From assembly GCA_016124455.1 (NCBI GenBank), contig WGNQ01000001.1:169846-233845 (forward strand): 64,000 bases of DNA. Reading direction: 5' to 3'. The position numbers and the translations under genes were made by a program. The notes under the pieces were generated by a model that made no database searches, was not told where the DNA came from, and worked only from the letters and a program-made list of their open reading frames with translations. Below, in pieces: positions 7,394 through 17,275 of this stretch. How positions within the stretch are numbered: position 1 is the first letter of the stretch; every line of letters begins with the position of its first letter. This DNA comes from Sideroxydans sp. GTDB lineage: Bacteria; Pseudomonadota; Gammaproteobacteria; Burkholderiales; Gallionellaceae.

Positions 7394-9361
7394 ATGTCAG
7401 CAACGACCGAACAGAAAGAAACAAAACTCAACTTCCGCCGCTACAGGGATGGTGACACCAAGGTAAACAACCACGACCGGATTTTCCAGTCCAGCTATAC
7501 CTACAAGTGCCCCACCTATATCCAGTCGACGCCGCCGTGCCAGGGCAGCTGCCCTGCAGGCGAGGACATCCGCCGTTACCTGCAAATCGCGCGCGGCATG
7601 GAAAAACCGCCGGTCGGCGCTGATGGCAAGCCCTCCATGAGCTGGCAGGAATACGCCTGGCGCGTGCTGACCGAAGCCAACCCGTTCCCGTCGGTAATGG
7701 GACGAGTCTGCCCTGCGCCGTGCGAAACCGGCTGTAACCGCAACGAGGTGGAAGACCATGTCGGCATCAACTCGGTCGAGCATTTCCTCGGCGAGTACGC
7801 GATCCAGAACAGCCTCAAGCTCAACAAGCCGGCAGTCACGCCTTCCGGCAAACGAGTTGCCATCATCGGTGGTGGCCCCGCCGGCCTGTCCTGCGCCTAC
7901 CAGCTGGTCATGAAGGGCCACGCCGTCACCATTTTCGACGAACACGAACACCTAGGCGGCATGATGCGCTATGGCATTCCGGGCTTCCGCACTCCGCGCG
8001 ATGTGCTGGATGCGGAAATCCAGCGCATCCTCGACCTCGGCGTGGAAACAAAACTGAATTGCCACATTGGCAAGGACATCACGCTGGAGCAGATCCGCAA
8101 GGACTACGATGCAGTGTTCCTCGGCATGGGTGCACAGGCCGGCCGCGCATTACCGACTCCCGACAGCGAAGCGCCCAACGTGGTTACCGCGACGGCCTTC
8201 CTCAAGGCATTCAATGACGGTCGCCTGCAACACGTCGGCAAACGCGTGGTCGTTATCGGCGGTGGCGACACCTCGATTGACGTCGCTACCGTCGCACGCC
8301 GCCTGGGCCATATCGAGCACGCCAAGCCCACCGACATGGAACACGCCATTGCGGGGCAGCTGGCACAGGACGTCGCCGACATTTCCGCCAAGCAGGGCGC
8401 AGAAGTCACCCTGACCTCGATCTTCCCGATCGACAAGATGCAGGCCAACAAGCATGAAATCGAACAGGCACTGGCGGAAGGCATCGCCATTCGCGGCGGG
8501 CTGGTACCGGTCGGCGTGGTGAAGGACGCCAATGGCCGCGCTACCGCACTGCGCGTTGCGGAATGCGAAGCCAAGTTCGCCGGCGGCAAATTGGAGATCA
8601 ACCAGAAGGAAGGTAGCGAACAGGATATCCCGGCCGATCTGATCGTCTCCGCCATCGGCCAGGCTGTGGATTTCACCGGGCTGGAAGAGTTCGATAACGG
8701 ACGCGGCGCAGTAAACACCGACAAGAATTATCAGGTGTCAGGCAAACCCGGCACCTTTGCCGGCGGCGACGTGATCCGTCCGCATCTGCTGACCACCGCC
8801 ATCGGGCACGGCGCCATTGCGGCAGACGGCATAGACGGCTTCCTCGCCGGCGAGGAACTGGAAAAACGTCCCAAGGTCGACGTACACACCTTCGACATCC
8901 TGCGCAAGATGGCCGAGAAAGGCCTGCCGATCAACGAAGTGCAGGAACCGATTCGCGGCACCGACAAGGCCAACGTGGTGCACAACTTTGACAATCGTTC
9001 CGGACGCTATGTGATTCCGCATGACGAGCTGTTCCTCGGCCACTTCAATTATGTCGAGCGCGAGAAGCGTCACGTCATCACCCTGGACGAACAGACCGCT
9101 CTCGGCAATTTCGAGGAGCGGCTGCAGGCGCTGAGCGAAGCCGAAGCGGTAGCCGAAGCCAAGCGCTGCATGAGTTGCGGCATGTGTTTCGAGTGCGACA
9201 ACTGCGTCGTGTACTGCCCGCAGACTGCCGTGTTCCGCGTGCCCAAGAGCAAGGCCTCTGTTGGCCGCTATGTGGATACCGACTACGACAAATGTATCGG
9301 CTGCCACATCTGCAAGGATGTGTGTCCGACCGGCTATATCCAGATGGGTCTCGGCGAGTAA
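7394..9361 (+). CDS. dsrL: NAD(P)-dependent iron-sulfur flavoprotein DsrL
   Basis: A 655-residue protein of the glutamate synthase small-subunit type, known to bind DsrAB and transfer electrons from sulfur oxidation to NAD(P). The order is an N-terminal cysteine cluster (CQGSCPAGEDIR, CPAPCETGCNR), an FAD dinucleotide fold (IIGGGPAGLSCAYQL), an NAD(P) fold (VVIGGGDTSIDVA), and a C-terminal two-cluster ferredoxin (CMSCGMCFECDNC, CIGCHICKDVCP). DsrL with this ferredoxin tail is typical of sulfur oxidisers. A GGAGGC ribosome binding site lies upstream. Confidence 0.97.
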   Translation: MSATTEQKETKLNFRRYRDGDTKVNNHDRIFQSSYTYKCPTYIQSTPPCQGSCPAGEDIRRYLQIARGMEKPPVGADGKPSMSWQEYAWRVLTEANPFPSVMGRVCPAPCETGCNRNEVEDHVGINSVEHFLGEYAIQNSLKLNKPAVTPSGKRVAIIGGGPAGLSCAYQLVMKGHAVTIFDEHEHLGGMMRYGIPGFRTPRDVLDAEIQRILDLGVETKLNCHIGKDITLEQIRKDYDAVFLGMGAQAGRALPTPDSEAPNVVTATAFLKAFNDGRLQHVGKRVVVIGGGDTSIDVATVARRLGHIEHAKPTDMEHAIAGQLAQDVADISAKQGAEVTLTSIFPIDKMQANKHEIEQALAEGIAIRGGLVPVGVVKDANGRATALRVAECEAKFAGGKLEINQKEGSEQDIPADLIVSAIGQAVDFTGLEEFDNGRGAVNTDKNYQVSGKPGTFAGGDVIRPHLLTTAIGHGAIAADGIDGFLAGEELEKRPKVDVHTFDILRKMAEKGLPINEVQEPIRGTDKANVVHNFDNRSGRYVIPHDELFLGHFNYVEREKRHVITLDEQTALGNFEERLQALSEAEAVAEAKRCMSCGMCFECDNCVVYCPQTAVFRVPKSKASVGRYVDTDYDKCIGCHICKDVCPTGYIQMGLGE

Positions 9362-9372
9362 AGGCAATCACC

Positions 9373-9789
9373 ATGAACGTGCTGGCCAAAATACTGCTGT
9401 CGCTGTTGCTGTTCGCCACTGCCGGCTGGGCTGCAGCGGCCGACCAGCTCGTTGCAGTCGATGGCCCGCTGGGGCCCAGGCTCGATATCGGCAAGGGCGG
9501 ACAATGCGTGGAAGACCCGAAGTTCATGCGCAGCAATCACATGAGGCTTATCATCCACCAGCGCGATGAAACCGTGCGTAAAGGCATCCGCGGCAGCAAA
9601 TACAGCCTGACCAATTGTGTCGATTGCCACGCCAGCAAGGTGAACCACAGCGTGCTCGGCAGCAACCAGAATTTCTGCCAGGGCTGCCATACCTATGCTG
9701 CGGTCAAGATTGATTGCTTCGAATGCCATTCGAGCAAGCCACGCGAATTCAGAAAAGCCAGCAATCTGGCAGTGGAGAACCTGAAATGA
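9373..9789 (+). CDS. dsrJ: Periplasmic triheme cytochrome c DsrJ
   Basis: A 138-residue exported cytochrome with an N-terminal signal peptide (MNVLAKILLSLLLFATAGWA) and three CXXCH heme sites at about residues 82, 102 and 115. Cys45 corresponds to the cysteine known to be an unusual axial heme ligand in A. vinosum DsrJ. The ATG at 9373 is chosen because it gives the signal peptide directly; the longer frame from 9175 runs through dsrL. Its stop overlaps the dsrO start by four bases (ATGA). Confidence 0.96.
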   Translation: MNVLAKILLSLLLFATAGWAAAADQLVAVDGPLGPRLDIGKGGQCVEDPKFMRSNHMRLIIHQRDETVRKGIRGSKYSLTNCVDCHASKVNHSVLGSNQNFCQGCHTYAAVKIDCFECHSSKPREFRKASNLAVENLK

Positions 9790-10520
9790 GCGACGTAAAC
9801 CAGGAACGCCGGCAATTCCTCACCAAGGGTTCGGCGCTGGCTGCCGGTATTGCCATTGCCCCCGGCATGCTGCTATTCGATTTCGCCCAGGCACGTCCGG
9901 CCGGTGAGCCCGCTTCCAGTGCGGTGCGCTGGGGCATGCTGATCGACACCACCAAATGCGAAAGCGGCTGCGACGATTGTGTGACCGCCTGCCGCACCGA
10001 GAACGGCTGGCCCGAACCCAAGACAGCGACCGATGTGCAATGGATGCGCAAGGTGGAGCTGAAGCAGGTTGCCACCGGCCGCCACGTCAACCTGCCGATG
10101 ATGTGCCAGCACTGCGCCGAGCCACCATGCGTCGACGTGTGCCCGACCGGCGCCTCGTTCAAGCGCGCAGACGGCATCGTGCTGGTCGACAAGCACCGCT
10201 GCATCGGCTGCCGCTATTGCATGATGGCCTGCCCGTACGAAGCGCGTTCGTTCGTGCACGAGCCGGTACTGGACCACGATTCCGACATGCCGCGCGGGCA
10301 GGGTACGGTGGAAAGCTGCACCTTGTGCGTTAACCGTGTCGACCGCGGCGAACAGCCGGCCTGCGTCGAGGCCTGCACCAAGAATGGCCACCGCGCCCTG
10401 GTGTTCGGCGACCTGAACGACCCGAACAGCGAGATTTACTTGCGCATCCGCAGCGTCACTTCGACACAGCTGCGTGCCGACCTCGGGCTCAACCCCGGCA
10501 TTTCCTTCGTGGGACTGTAA
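9786..10520 (+). CDS. dsrO: Periplasmic iron-sulfur protein DsrO
   Basis: A 244-residue ferredoxin-like subunit with a twin-arginine signal (ERRQFLTKGSALAAG) for folded export. Four cysteine clusters are present (CESGCDDCVTAC, CQHCAEPPCVDVC, CIGCRYCMMAC, CTLCVNRV..CVEAC), as in NrfC/DmsB-type electron carriers. It passes electrons between DsrJ and DsrP. The start at 9786 overlaps the dsrJ stop and leaves the Tat motif close to the N-terminus. Confidence 0.97.
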   Translation: MSDVNQERRQFLTKGSALAAGIAIAPGMLLFDFAQARPAGEPASSAVRWGMLIDTTKCESGCDDCVTACRTENGWPEPKTATDVQWMRKVELKQVATGRHVNLPMMCQHCAEPPCVDVCPTGASFKRADGIVLVDKHRCIGCRYCMMACPYEARSFVHEPVLDHDSDMPRGQGTVESCTLCVNRVDRGEQPACVEACTKNGHRALVFGDLNDPNSEIYLRIRSVTSTQLRADLGLNPGISFVGL

Positions 10521-10524
10521 CGCG

Positions 10525-11715
10525 ATGCAACATAAAACCTTCGCCCAAATCGAAAGCCGCTACTTCTACGCACTGACAGCGCTGGGCGCCCTGATCGCCG
10601 GCGCCGGCATGTACGCCGCGTACTACATCGAAGAGCATGGCCACGTCGTTACCGGCATGAACAATCACATCGTGTGGGGCCTGCCGCACGTGTTCGCGAT
10701 TTTCATGATCGTCGCCGCTTCCGGCGTACTCAACGTCGCCTCAGTCGGTTCGGTATTCGGCAAGCACGTATATAAGGCGCGTGCACCCCTTGCCGGCTTG
10801 CTGTCGATCGCGCTGCTGGCCGGTGGCCTCACCGTGCTGATGCTGGATCTGGGCCGCCCCGACCACGTCATCGTCGCCGCCACGCATTACAATCCGACCT
10901 CGGTATTCGCCTGGAACGTGCTGCTCTACTCCGGCCTGTTCGCCACCGTCGCGCTCTATCTGTGGACCATGATGGAAAAGCGCATGAACCCGTGGTCGAA
11001 ACCGGCAGGGCTGCTGGTATTCGCCTGGCGCATCATCCTCACCACCGGTACCGGCCTGATCTTCGCCTTCCTCGTCGCACGCCAGGCCTATGCCTCCGCC
11101 GTGCTGCCCCCCATGTTCATCGTCCTGTCGTTCGCCTGGGGGCTGGCGGTATTCCTGATCGTGCAATCGGTAATGTTCAGCTGGAACGAGCTGGAACTGA
11201 ATCCGGCAATCCAGAAGCGCCTGAAGAACCTGCTCGGCATTTTTATCGTCGGCGCGCTGTATTTCGTCGCCGCCTATCATCTGACCAACCTCTATTTCGC
11301 GCGGCAGACTGCATTCGAACACTTCATCCTGCTCAATGGCGGCATCTACCCCTGGCTGTTCTGGGGCGGCTATGTGCTGCTCGGCAGCGCGCTGCCGCTG
11401 CTGCTGATTTTCCATCCGGCGCTGGGCAAGACCCGCTGCGTGCTTGCCGCCTCGGCACTGGTGATACTTGGCGCCTTCGCCCTGCTCTATGTGTTCATCA
11501 TCGGCGGGCAGGCCTTCCCGCTGGAGATTTTCTCGGGCTATGAAGTTATCAGCAGCAGTTTCGGCGACGGCCAGATCGCCAGCTATGCTCCCAGCCTGCC
11601 GGAAATCCTGCTTGGCGGCGGCGGCCTCGGCATCGCCTTCCTGATCACCACTGTCGGCGTGCGCGCCCTCAACTTCCTGCCGCACGACGACCCCAAAGCA
11701 GTGCAGCAGGACTAA
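10525..11715 (+). CDS. dsrP: NrfD-like quinone-interacting membrane protein DsrP
   Basis: A 396-residue integral membrane protein with about ten hydrophobic helices, of the NrfD/PsrC family. It anchors DsrO and is thought to exchange electrons with membrane quinone. The ATG at 10525 (MQHKTFAQIESRYFY) lies four bases after the dsrO stop. The frame continues further upstream without need. Sequence and position leave little doubt. Confidence 0.95.
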   Translation: MQHKTFAQIESRYFYALTALGALIAGAGMYAAYYIEEHGHVVTGMNNHIVWGLPHVFAIFMIVAASGVLNVASVGSVFGKHVYKARAPLAGLLSIALLAGGLTVLMLDLGRPDHVIVAATHYNPTSVFAWNVLLYSGLFATVALYLWTMMEKRMNPWSKPAGLLVFAWRIILTTGTGLIFAFLVARQAYASAVLPPMFIVLSFAWGLAVFLIVQSVMFSWNELELNPAIQKRLKNLLGIFIVGALYFVAAYHLTNLYFARQTAFEHFILLNGGIYPWLFWGGYVLLGSALPLLLIFHPALGKTRCVLAASALVILGAFALLYVFIIGGQAFPLEIFSGYEVISSSFGDGQIASYAPSLPEILLGGGGLGIAFLITTVGVRALNFLPHDDPKAVQQD

Positions 11716-11721
11716 ACTGCC

Positions 11722-13128
11722 ATGCATCGCCTGCTGATCTCTGCCGCCCACAAGTCATCGGGCAAGACCACCATCAGCATCGGCCTGTGCGCCGCATTAA
11801 AACAGCGCGGCCTGACGGTGCAGCCGTTCAAGAAGGGGCCGGATTACATCGATCCAATGTGGCTATCGCAAGCCAGCGGCCACGCCTGCCGCAACCTCGA
11901 CCTGTACCTGATGGAACGCGACGACGTAACCGCGACCTTCCGCCGCCACGCGCCGGATGACGGCATCAGCATCGTCGAAGGCAACAAGGGACTGTACGAC
12001 GGCCTGGCGCTCGACGGCAGCAACAGCAATGCCGCACTGGCAAAACTGCTCGACCTGCCGGTGGTGCTGGTGCTCGACGCACGTGGCATGACGCGCGGCA
12101 TCGCCCCGCTGATCCTCGGCTACCAGGCATTCGACCGCGATATCAATATCGCTGGCGTGATCCTCAACAACCTCGGCGGCAGCCGCCACGAATCCAAGCT
12201 GCGCGCAGTGATCGAGCACTACACCGACGTAGCGGTGATCGGTGCGGTGCACCACGATGAGCGCCTGCAGATCGTCGAACGCCATCTCGGCCTGATGCCG
12301 AGTAACGAATCGACCGCCTCGGCAGACTACATCCACAACATCGGCCAGGTGATCAACGAACGCGTTGACCTCGACCGCCTGTTGCAACTGGCGGAGAAGC
12401 CTGCACTGCCTGCGGCACCCGCTCCCGACATCACACCGCTGCCATTGGGTGAAAACCTGCGTATCGGCATTGCGCGCGACCGCGCCTTCGGTTTCTATTA
12501 CGCCGACGACCTCGATGCGCTGCAGGCCGCGGGCGCGAAACTGGTGCCGATTGACACGTTGCATGATGCACACCTGCCCGAAGTCGATGCGCTGTATATC
12601 GGCGGCGGTTTTCCGGAAATGTGTGCCGCCGAGCTGCAGGCGAATTCCACGATGCGCGCAGATATCAGGCAGGCCATCGAATCCGGGCTGCCCGTCTATG
12701 CCGAATGCGGCGGCCTGATGTATCTGTCGCGCTCGCTGACGCACGAAGGCCAGCGCTATGACATGGTCGGTGCGATTCCGGGCGATACCGTGATGCATGC
12801 CAGACCCATAGGCCGCGGCTACGTCCATCTCGCGGAAGATGCCGCGCACCCATGGCCACGTCCCAGCATGCCTGCCAAGGAAATCCGCGCGCACGAATTC
12901 CATTATTCCAGCCTGGAAAATTTGCCGGCCGGTGCGAAATTCGCCTATCGCGTGGTGCGCGGCCACGGCATCGACGGCGAACACGACGGGCTGATACTGC
13001 ACAACCTGCTCGCTTCCTACACCCACCTGCGCACCATCGGCAGCTGCTACTGGGCATCGCGCTTTGTCGCATTCGTGCGCAGCGTAAAAACAGGCGAAAA
13101 CCCGCTGCCGCTGCAGGCGGCGCGTTAA
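11722..13128 (+). CDS. dsrN: DsrN, cobyrinate a,c-diamide synthase-like siroheme amidase
   Basis: A 468-residue CobB/CbiA-family enzyme. An ATP-binding N-terminal domain (AAHKSSGKTTISIGLCAAL) is followed by a class I glutamine amidotransferase domain with nucleophile Cys in YAECGGLMYLS. DsrN is taken to convert siroheme to the siroheme amide used by DsrAB; this is known for the pathway but not shown here. It is the last dsr gene, 6 bases after dsrP, with cysG close downstream supplying the substrate. A corrinoid role is less likely because no cobalamin operon surrounds it. Confidence 0.93.
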   Translation: MHRLLISAAHKSSGKTTISIGLCAALKQRGLTVQPFKKGPDYIDPMWLSQASGHACRNLDLYLMERDDVTATFRRHAPDDGISIVEGNKGLYDGLALDGSNSNAALAKLLDLPVVLVLDARGMTRGIAPLILGYQAFDRDINIAGVILNNLGGSRHESKLRAVIEHYTDVAVIGAVHHDERLQIVERHLGLMPSNESTASADYIHNIGQVINERVDLDRLLQLAEKPALPAAPAPDITPLPLGENLRIGIARDRAFGFYYADDLDALQAAGAKLVPIDTLHDAHLPEVDALYIGGGFPEMCAAELQANSTMRADIRQAIESGLPVYAECGGLMYLSRSLTHEGQRYDMVGAIPGDTVMHARPIGRGYVHLAEDAAHPWPRPSMPAKEIRAHEFHYSSLENLPAGAKFAYRVVRGHGIDGEHDGLILHNLLASYTHLRTIGSCYWASRFVAFVRSVKTGENPLPLQAAR

Positions 13129-13186
13129 GCCGCCGCTATAATGGCTGCCTTGCGGCAGCGACCGGATACAACGAGGAATGAACAAC

Positions 13187-14185
13187 ATGGAACACCCATT
13201 CGCACCCTTTATACAGATGCTCGGCAAGGGCAAGAACGGATCGCGCGACCTGACGCAGCAGGAAGCAGAACAGGCGCTGACCATGATACTGGCACGACAG
13301 GTCGAGCCGGAACAGCTCGGTGCCTTCCTGATGCTGATGCGGGTCAAGGAGGAGACCGGGGCCGAAGTCGCCGGTTTCGTACAGGCCGCCCGTGCCTCGC
13401 TCACCCTGCCGGACAACCTGCCCAAAGTCGATTTCGACTGGCCGACCTATGCCGGCAAGCGCCGCCAGCTGCCCTGGTATCTGCTGTCGGCACTGCTGCT
13501 CGCCAGTCATGGCATGCCGGTGCTGATGCACGGTATCGGAAGCGGCACCGCAGGCCGTGTCTGGATTCCCGATGCGCTGGCTTCGCTCGGCATTCCTCCC
13601 AGCACTTCGGTCGCACAGGCTGCAGACAACATCAGGCAAAAGAATTTCGCCTATGTGCCGCTCAATGTCTTCAGCCCGGAGCTGGAACGCCTGCTCGGCC
13701 TGAAGGCGATTCTCGGCCTGCGCTCACCGGTGCACACCATCATCCGCATGCTCAACCCGTTTAACGCTTCCGCCTCGATCATGGGAATCTTCCACCCGGG
13801 CTACGACGACACCCACCATCAGGCCGGCACACTGCTCGGCGAACAGAACATGGCGGTATTCAAGGGGGAGGGCGGCGAAGCCGAGCGCAACCCGGACGGC
13901 GCCTGCAACGTCAAGATGCTGCGCGCAGGCGCCGTGCTGGAGGAAGAATGGCCGGCACTGTTCAGCAGCCGGCACATGAAGGACGACACCATGGATGTAG
14001 CACGGCTCGGACAACTATGGCGCGGCGAAATCACCGATGAATACGGCCAGGCCGCCGTCACCGGCACCGTCGCCATCGCACTGCGTACCCGGGGGCGCGC
14101 CGGCAGCGTTGCTGAAGCCGAAGCCATGGCCGCGCAGCTCTGGCAGACACGCGACATTTCCTATCTGAAAAAGGTACAGGGCTGA
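13187..14185 (+). CDS. ybiB: YbiB-like anthranilate phosphoribosyltransferase homologue
   Basis: A 332-residue protein of the glycosyl transferase family 3 fold, related to TrpD and to YbiB/TrpD2, which binds nucleic acid rather than making tryptophan. The region [16 protein letters not shown] stands in place of the TrpD phosphoribosyl pyrophosphate loop. The ATG at 13187 is preferred over that at 13178 because GAGGA at 13173-13177 would be directly against the earlier ATG but 9 bases from this one. It ends one base before cysG, so the two are co-expressed. Confidence 0.85.
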   Translation: MEHPFAPFIQMLGKGKNGSRDLTQQEAEQALTMILARQVEPEQLGAFLMLMRVKEETGAEVAGFVQAARASLTLPDNLPKVDFDWPTYAGKRRQLPWYLLSALLLASHGMPVLMHGIGSGTAGRVWIPDALASLGIPPSTSVAQAADNIRQKNFAYVPLNVFSPELERLLGLKAILGLRSPVHTIIRMLNPFNASASIMGIFHPGYDDTHHQAGTLLGEQNMAVFKGEGGEAERNPDGACNVKMLRAGAVLEEEWPALFSSRHMKDDTMDVARLGQLWRGEITDEYGQAAVTGTVAIALRTRGRAGSVAEAEAMAAQLWQTRDISYLKKVQG

Positions 14186-14186
14186 T

Positions 14187-15575
14187 ATGGACTTCCTGCC
14201 GCTATTCCACAACATCAAGAACCAGCTGTGCCTGGTGGTCGGCGGTGGTTCCGTCGCCACACGCAAGGCCGGCATACTGCTGGAGGCCGGTGCGCAGGTG
14301 CGCGTGGTCGCTCCCGAAATCGAAGCGGAATTGACGCAGCGCAAGCACGTCGAAACGATCATCGCGCCTTTCTCCGCGCAACATCTGGACGGGGTGGTGC
14401 TGGTCATCGCTGCGACCAGTGACCGTGCCGTCAACCGGCAGGTTTCGGAACTGGCGCAGGCGCGTAATATCCCGGTCAATGTGGTGGATGATCCCGAGCT
14501 ATGCAGTGTCATCATGCCTGCCATTCTCGACCGTTCGCCGATGATGGTGGCTTTCTCCAGCGGCGGTGCATCGCCGGTGCTGACGCGTATGCTGCGCGGC
14601 AAACTGGAAACGATGATCCCGCAGAATTACAGCCGCCTGGCCGCCTTCGCCGAGCGCTTCCGCATGCTGGTCAAGCAGCGCGTCACCCATCCCGCCAAGC
14701 GCCGCATCTTCTGGGAAAACGCGCTGGAAGGCGTGGTCGCCGAGAAAGTGCTGACCGGCGACGAGGCCAGTGCCGAGCAGATGCTGCAGCAAATGCTGGC
14801 AAACGAGGACAATATCCGGCGCGGCGAGGTGTACCTGGTCGGTGCGGGTCCCGGCGACCCCGACCTGCTCACCTTCCGTGCGTTGCGCCTGATGCAGAAA
14901 GCCGACGTGGTGGTGTATGACAACCTGGTGGCCAAGCCGATCGTCGAAATGACGCGGCGCGATGCCGAGCGCATCTACGTCGGCAAGAAGCGCGCCGACC
15001 ACACTTTGCGCCAGGAAGAAATCAACGCCTTGCTGGTACGCCTGGCCCAGGAAGGCAAACGCGTGCTGCGCCTGAAAGGCGGCGATCCGTTCATTTTCGG
15101 ACGTGGCGGCGAGGAAATCGAGACCCTGTCAGCACAAGGCATTCCCTTCCAGGTAGTGCCCGGCATCACCGCCGCTTCCGGTGTCGCTTCCTATGCCGGC
15201 ATCCCGCTGACCCACCGCGACCACGCCCAGTCCTGCATGTTCGTCACCGGCCATCTCAAGGACGGCACCATGAACCTCGACTGGGATGCACTGGCACGCC
15301 CGCGTCAGACCGTGGTGGTGTACATGGGATTGCACGGGCTGGAGACGCTGTGCGAAAAACTGGTCGAGCATGGCCTGCCGGGCAGCACCCCGATCGGAAT
15401 CGTGCAGCAAGGCACCACACAGAACCAGCGCGTCGTCACCGGCACGCTCGCTACCCTGCCCGGCATCGCCGAGGTCAAGGAGCTGCATGCGCCGACACTG
15501 ATTATCGTTGGGGGAGTCGTCAGTCTGAGGGAGAAATTATCCTGGTTCAAACCGGAGAAGCAGGCGGGTATTTAA
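14187..15575 (+). CDS. cysG: Siroheme synthase (multifunctional CysG)
   Basis: A 462-residue fusion. The N-terminal half (about 1-210) is precorrin-2 dehydrogenase/sirohydrochlorin ferrochelatase ([20 protein letters not shown]); the C-terminal half (about 215-462) is uroporphyrinogen III methyltransferase ([33 protein letters not shown]). It makes siroheme from uroporphyrinogen III. Its place next to dsrN and the dsr cluster suggests it supplies the DsrAB cofactor, besides any assimilatory sulfite or nitrite reductase. Confidence 0.96.
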   Translation: MDFLPLFHNIKNQLCLVVGGGSVATRKAGILLEAGAQVRVVAPEIEAELTQRKHVETIIAPFSAQHLDGVVLVIAATSDRAVNRQVSELAQARNIPVNVVDDPELCSVIMPAILDRSPMMVAFSSGGASPVLTRMLRGKLETMIPQNYSRLAAFAERFRMLVKQRVTHPAKRRIFWENALEGVVAEKVLTGDEASAEQMLQQMLANEDNIRRGEVYLVGAGPGDPDLLTFRALRLMQKADVVVYDNLVAKPIVEMTRRDAERIYVGKKRADHTLRQEEINALLVRLAQEGKRVLRLKGGDPFIFGRGGEEIETLSAQGIPFQVVPGITAASGVASYAGIPLTHRDHAQSCMFVTGHLKDGTMNLDWDALARPRQTVVVYMGLHGLETLCEKLVEHGLPGSTPIGIVQQGTTQNQRVVTGTLATLPGIAEVKELHAPTLIIVGGVVSLREKLSWFKPEKQAGI

Positions 15576-15605
15576 AAAACACATCCATAAAATAAAGGGG
15601 AGATC

Positions 15606-16523
15606 ATGAAGAGCATAGCCAGAAGTGCGTTTTTCGCAGTATTGATGCTGCTCGGTTCCACTGCAGCAATGGCCGACGAAGCATTGCTGAAGCCGTTCGT
15701 GCTTGCCTCCAAAGGCCCCGGCACCCTGGTGGAAAAGGTTGCCGCGGTCAAAGCCTCTCTGCTTGCCAACGGCTTTACCGTTGCCGGCGAATACTCACCC
15801 TACCCCGACGCCGACATCCTGGTGGTAACCAGCGACGAACTGAAAAACAACGCCGCCCAGTCCGAGCATGGCGGCTTCGGCGCAATCCAGCGGATAGCGC
15901 TGACCAAGGTCAACGACGATATCCAGGTGAGCTACACCAACCCGGTATACATGGCCAACGTCTACCGCATGAAAGGCGACCTGCAGGATGTCGCCGCCAG
16001 GTTGCAGGCGGCATTGGGCAAACTGGAGGACTTTGGCGCCAAAGGCATGACCGCGAACGCGGCACGCCACTACCACTACATGTTCGGCATGGAATACTTC
16101 ACCGACCCCAGCATGCTGGCCGTCTATGGCACTCATCAGGAAGCGCTGGATGCAGTCGAGAAGGGACTGGCTTCGAACAAGACCGGCATCAGCAAGGTCT
16201 ACCGCGTGGACATACCGGGCACCGAGGAAAGCGTGTTCGGCGTCGGCATGAAGGCGCCTTCCGATGCGCAGAAATATATGGACGACAAGTACATCATGGG
16301 CGAAATCGATTTCCGCGATATCAAATCGACCGCCCACCTGCCCTATGAAGTGCTGGTCTCCGGCAACAAGGTGTATGCCCTGTATGCCCGCTTCCGCATC
16401 GCCATCGACTTTCCCGACCTGTCGATGATGGGCAGCCACAGTTTCATGAACATCATGAGCACCCCGGAAGCGATCCGCAAGGCATTGCAGCAGGCGGTGG
16501 CCAAACCCCTGCCCGGCGCGTAA
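15606..16523 (+). CDS. Exported protein of unknown function (DUF302-like)
   Basis: A 305-residue protein with a signal peptide (about residues 1-23, ending AAMADEALL), so periplasmic. The mature part suggests two related halves and recalls DUF302-type folds, but I cannot name a function. An AAGGGGAG ribosome binding site precedes the ATG. Its stop overlaps the mobB start (TAATG), so it is part of the cysG-mobB-moaDEC transcription unit. The setting suggests a role in sulfur or metal metabolism in the periplasm, which is inference only. Confidence 0.75.
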   Translation: MKSIARSAFFAVLMLLGSTAAMADEALLKPFVLASKGPGTLVEKVAAVKASLLANGFTVAGEYSPYPDADILVVTSDELKNNAAQSEHGGFGAIQRIALTKVNDDIQVSYTNPVYMANVYRMKGDLQDVAARLQAALGKLEDFGAKGMTANAARHYHYMFGMEYFTDPSMLAVYGTHQEALDAVEKGLASNKTGISKVYRVDIPGTEESVFGVGMKAPSDAQKYMDDKYIMGEIDFRDIKSTAHLPYEVLVSGNKVYALYARFRIAIDFPDLSMMGSHSFMNIMSTPEAIRKALQQAVAKPLPGA

Positions 16524-17023
16524 TGAAGCTACTTGGATTCGCCGGCTATTCCGGCAGCGGCAAGACCACGCTGCTGGAAAAAGTTCTCCCTCTGCTCAAA
16601 CAGCACGGCCTGCGTGTCTCGGTAATCAAGCACGCGCACCACAACTTCGATATCGACCGTCCGGGCAAGGACAGCTTCCGTCACCGCGAAGCTGGGGCAC
16701 AGGAAGTGCTGATCGCCTCCGGCTACCGCTGGGCACTGATGCACGAGCTGCGCGAGGAGGCGGAGCCTACGCTGGAAGAGCTTTGCGCACGGCTGTCGCC
16801 GTGCGACCTGGTGCTGATCGAAGGCTACAAGTTTTCCGACATCCCGAAGATCGAGGTGCACCGCACAGTGACCGGACATCCGCTGCTGTACCCGGACGAT
16901 GCGCAGATCATTGCGGTGGCGACCGACCATCAGGAACCGTTACCGGTGACCAAACTGGATATTGACGCGCCGCAGCAAGTCGCCGACCATATCCTCAACT
17001 ATTTCTCCTTCACCCGGCAATGA
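16523..17023 (+). CDS. mobB: Molybdopterin-guanine dinucleotide biosynthesis adapter MobB
   Basis: A 166-residue P-loop GTPase with Walker A GYSGSGKTTLL at the N-terminus and the MobB signature around VIKHAHHNFDIDRPGKDS. It helps MobA attach GMP to molybdopterin. Its start overlaps the previous stop and its end overlaps the moaD start by four bases. Confidence 0.95.
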   Translation: MKLLGFAGYSGSGKTTLLEKVLPLLKQHGLRVSVIKHAHHNFDIDRPGKDSFRHREAGAQEVLIASGYRWALMHELREEAEPTLEELCARLSPCDLVLIEGYKFSDIPKIEVHRTVTGHPLLYPDDAQIIAVATDHQEPLPVTKLDIDAPQQVADHILNYFSFTRQ

Positions 17024-17274
17024 ATATCACCCTGCTTTACTTTGGCCGCCCACGGGAAATGCTCGCCACCTCCGGCGAAACGGTCGAGGTGCCTGACAAC
17101 ATCGGCACGCTGGCTGACTTGCTGGCCTGGCTGCGCACGCGCGGCAGCAACTGGGCGCAGGAACTGGCCGACAGCCGGGTGCGCTGCGCCGTCAATCAGG
17201 AACTGAGCGGGCTGTCCGCACGGCTCAACACCGGGGATGAGGTCGCCATCTTTTCTCCCATCTCCGGCGGCTGA
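17020..17274 (+). CDS. moaD: Molybdopterin synthase small subunit MoaD
   Basis: An 84-residue ubiquitin-fold sulfur carrier ending in SPISGG; the C-terminal Gly-Gly is thiocarboxylated and donates sulfur to make molybdopterin with MoaE. It overlaps mobB and is one base from moaE. Length and tail match the family. Confidence 0.95.
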   Translation: MNITLLYFGRPREMLATSGETVEVPDNIGTLADLLAWLRTRGSNWAQELADSRVRCAVNQELSGLSARLNTGDEVAIFSPISGG

Positions 17275-17275
17275 G

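Noticed and set aside
11722..13128. Cobalamin biosynthesis by the CobB-like gene
   Set aside because: It is the dsrN position in a full dsr cluster and no other corrinoid gene is nearby, so siroheme amidation is the better reading.
13137..13142. TATAAT as promoter of ybiB
   Set aside because: No -35 element at 16-18 bases upstream; it may be a chance match in the dsrN-ybiB gap.
11863..13425. Minus-strand frame of 520 codons
   Set aside because: Antisense to dsrN and ybiB, both well supported.
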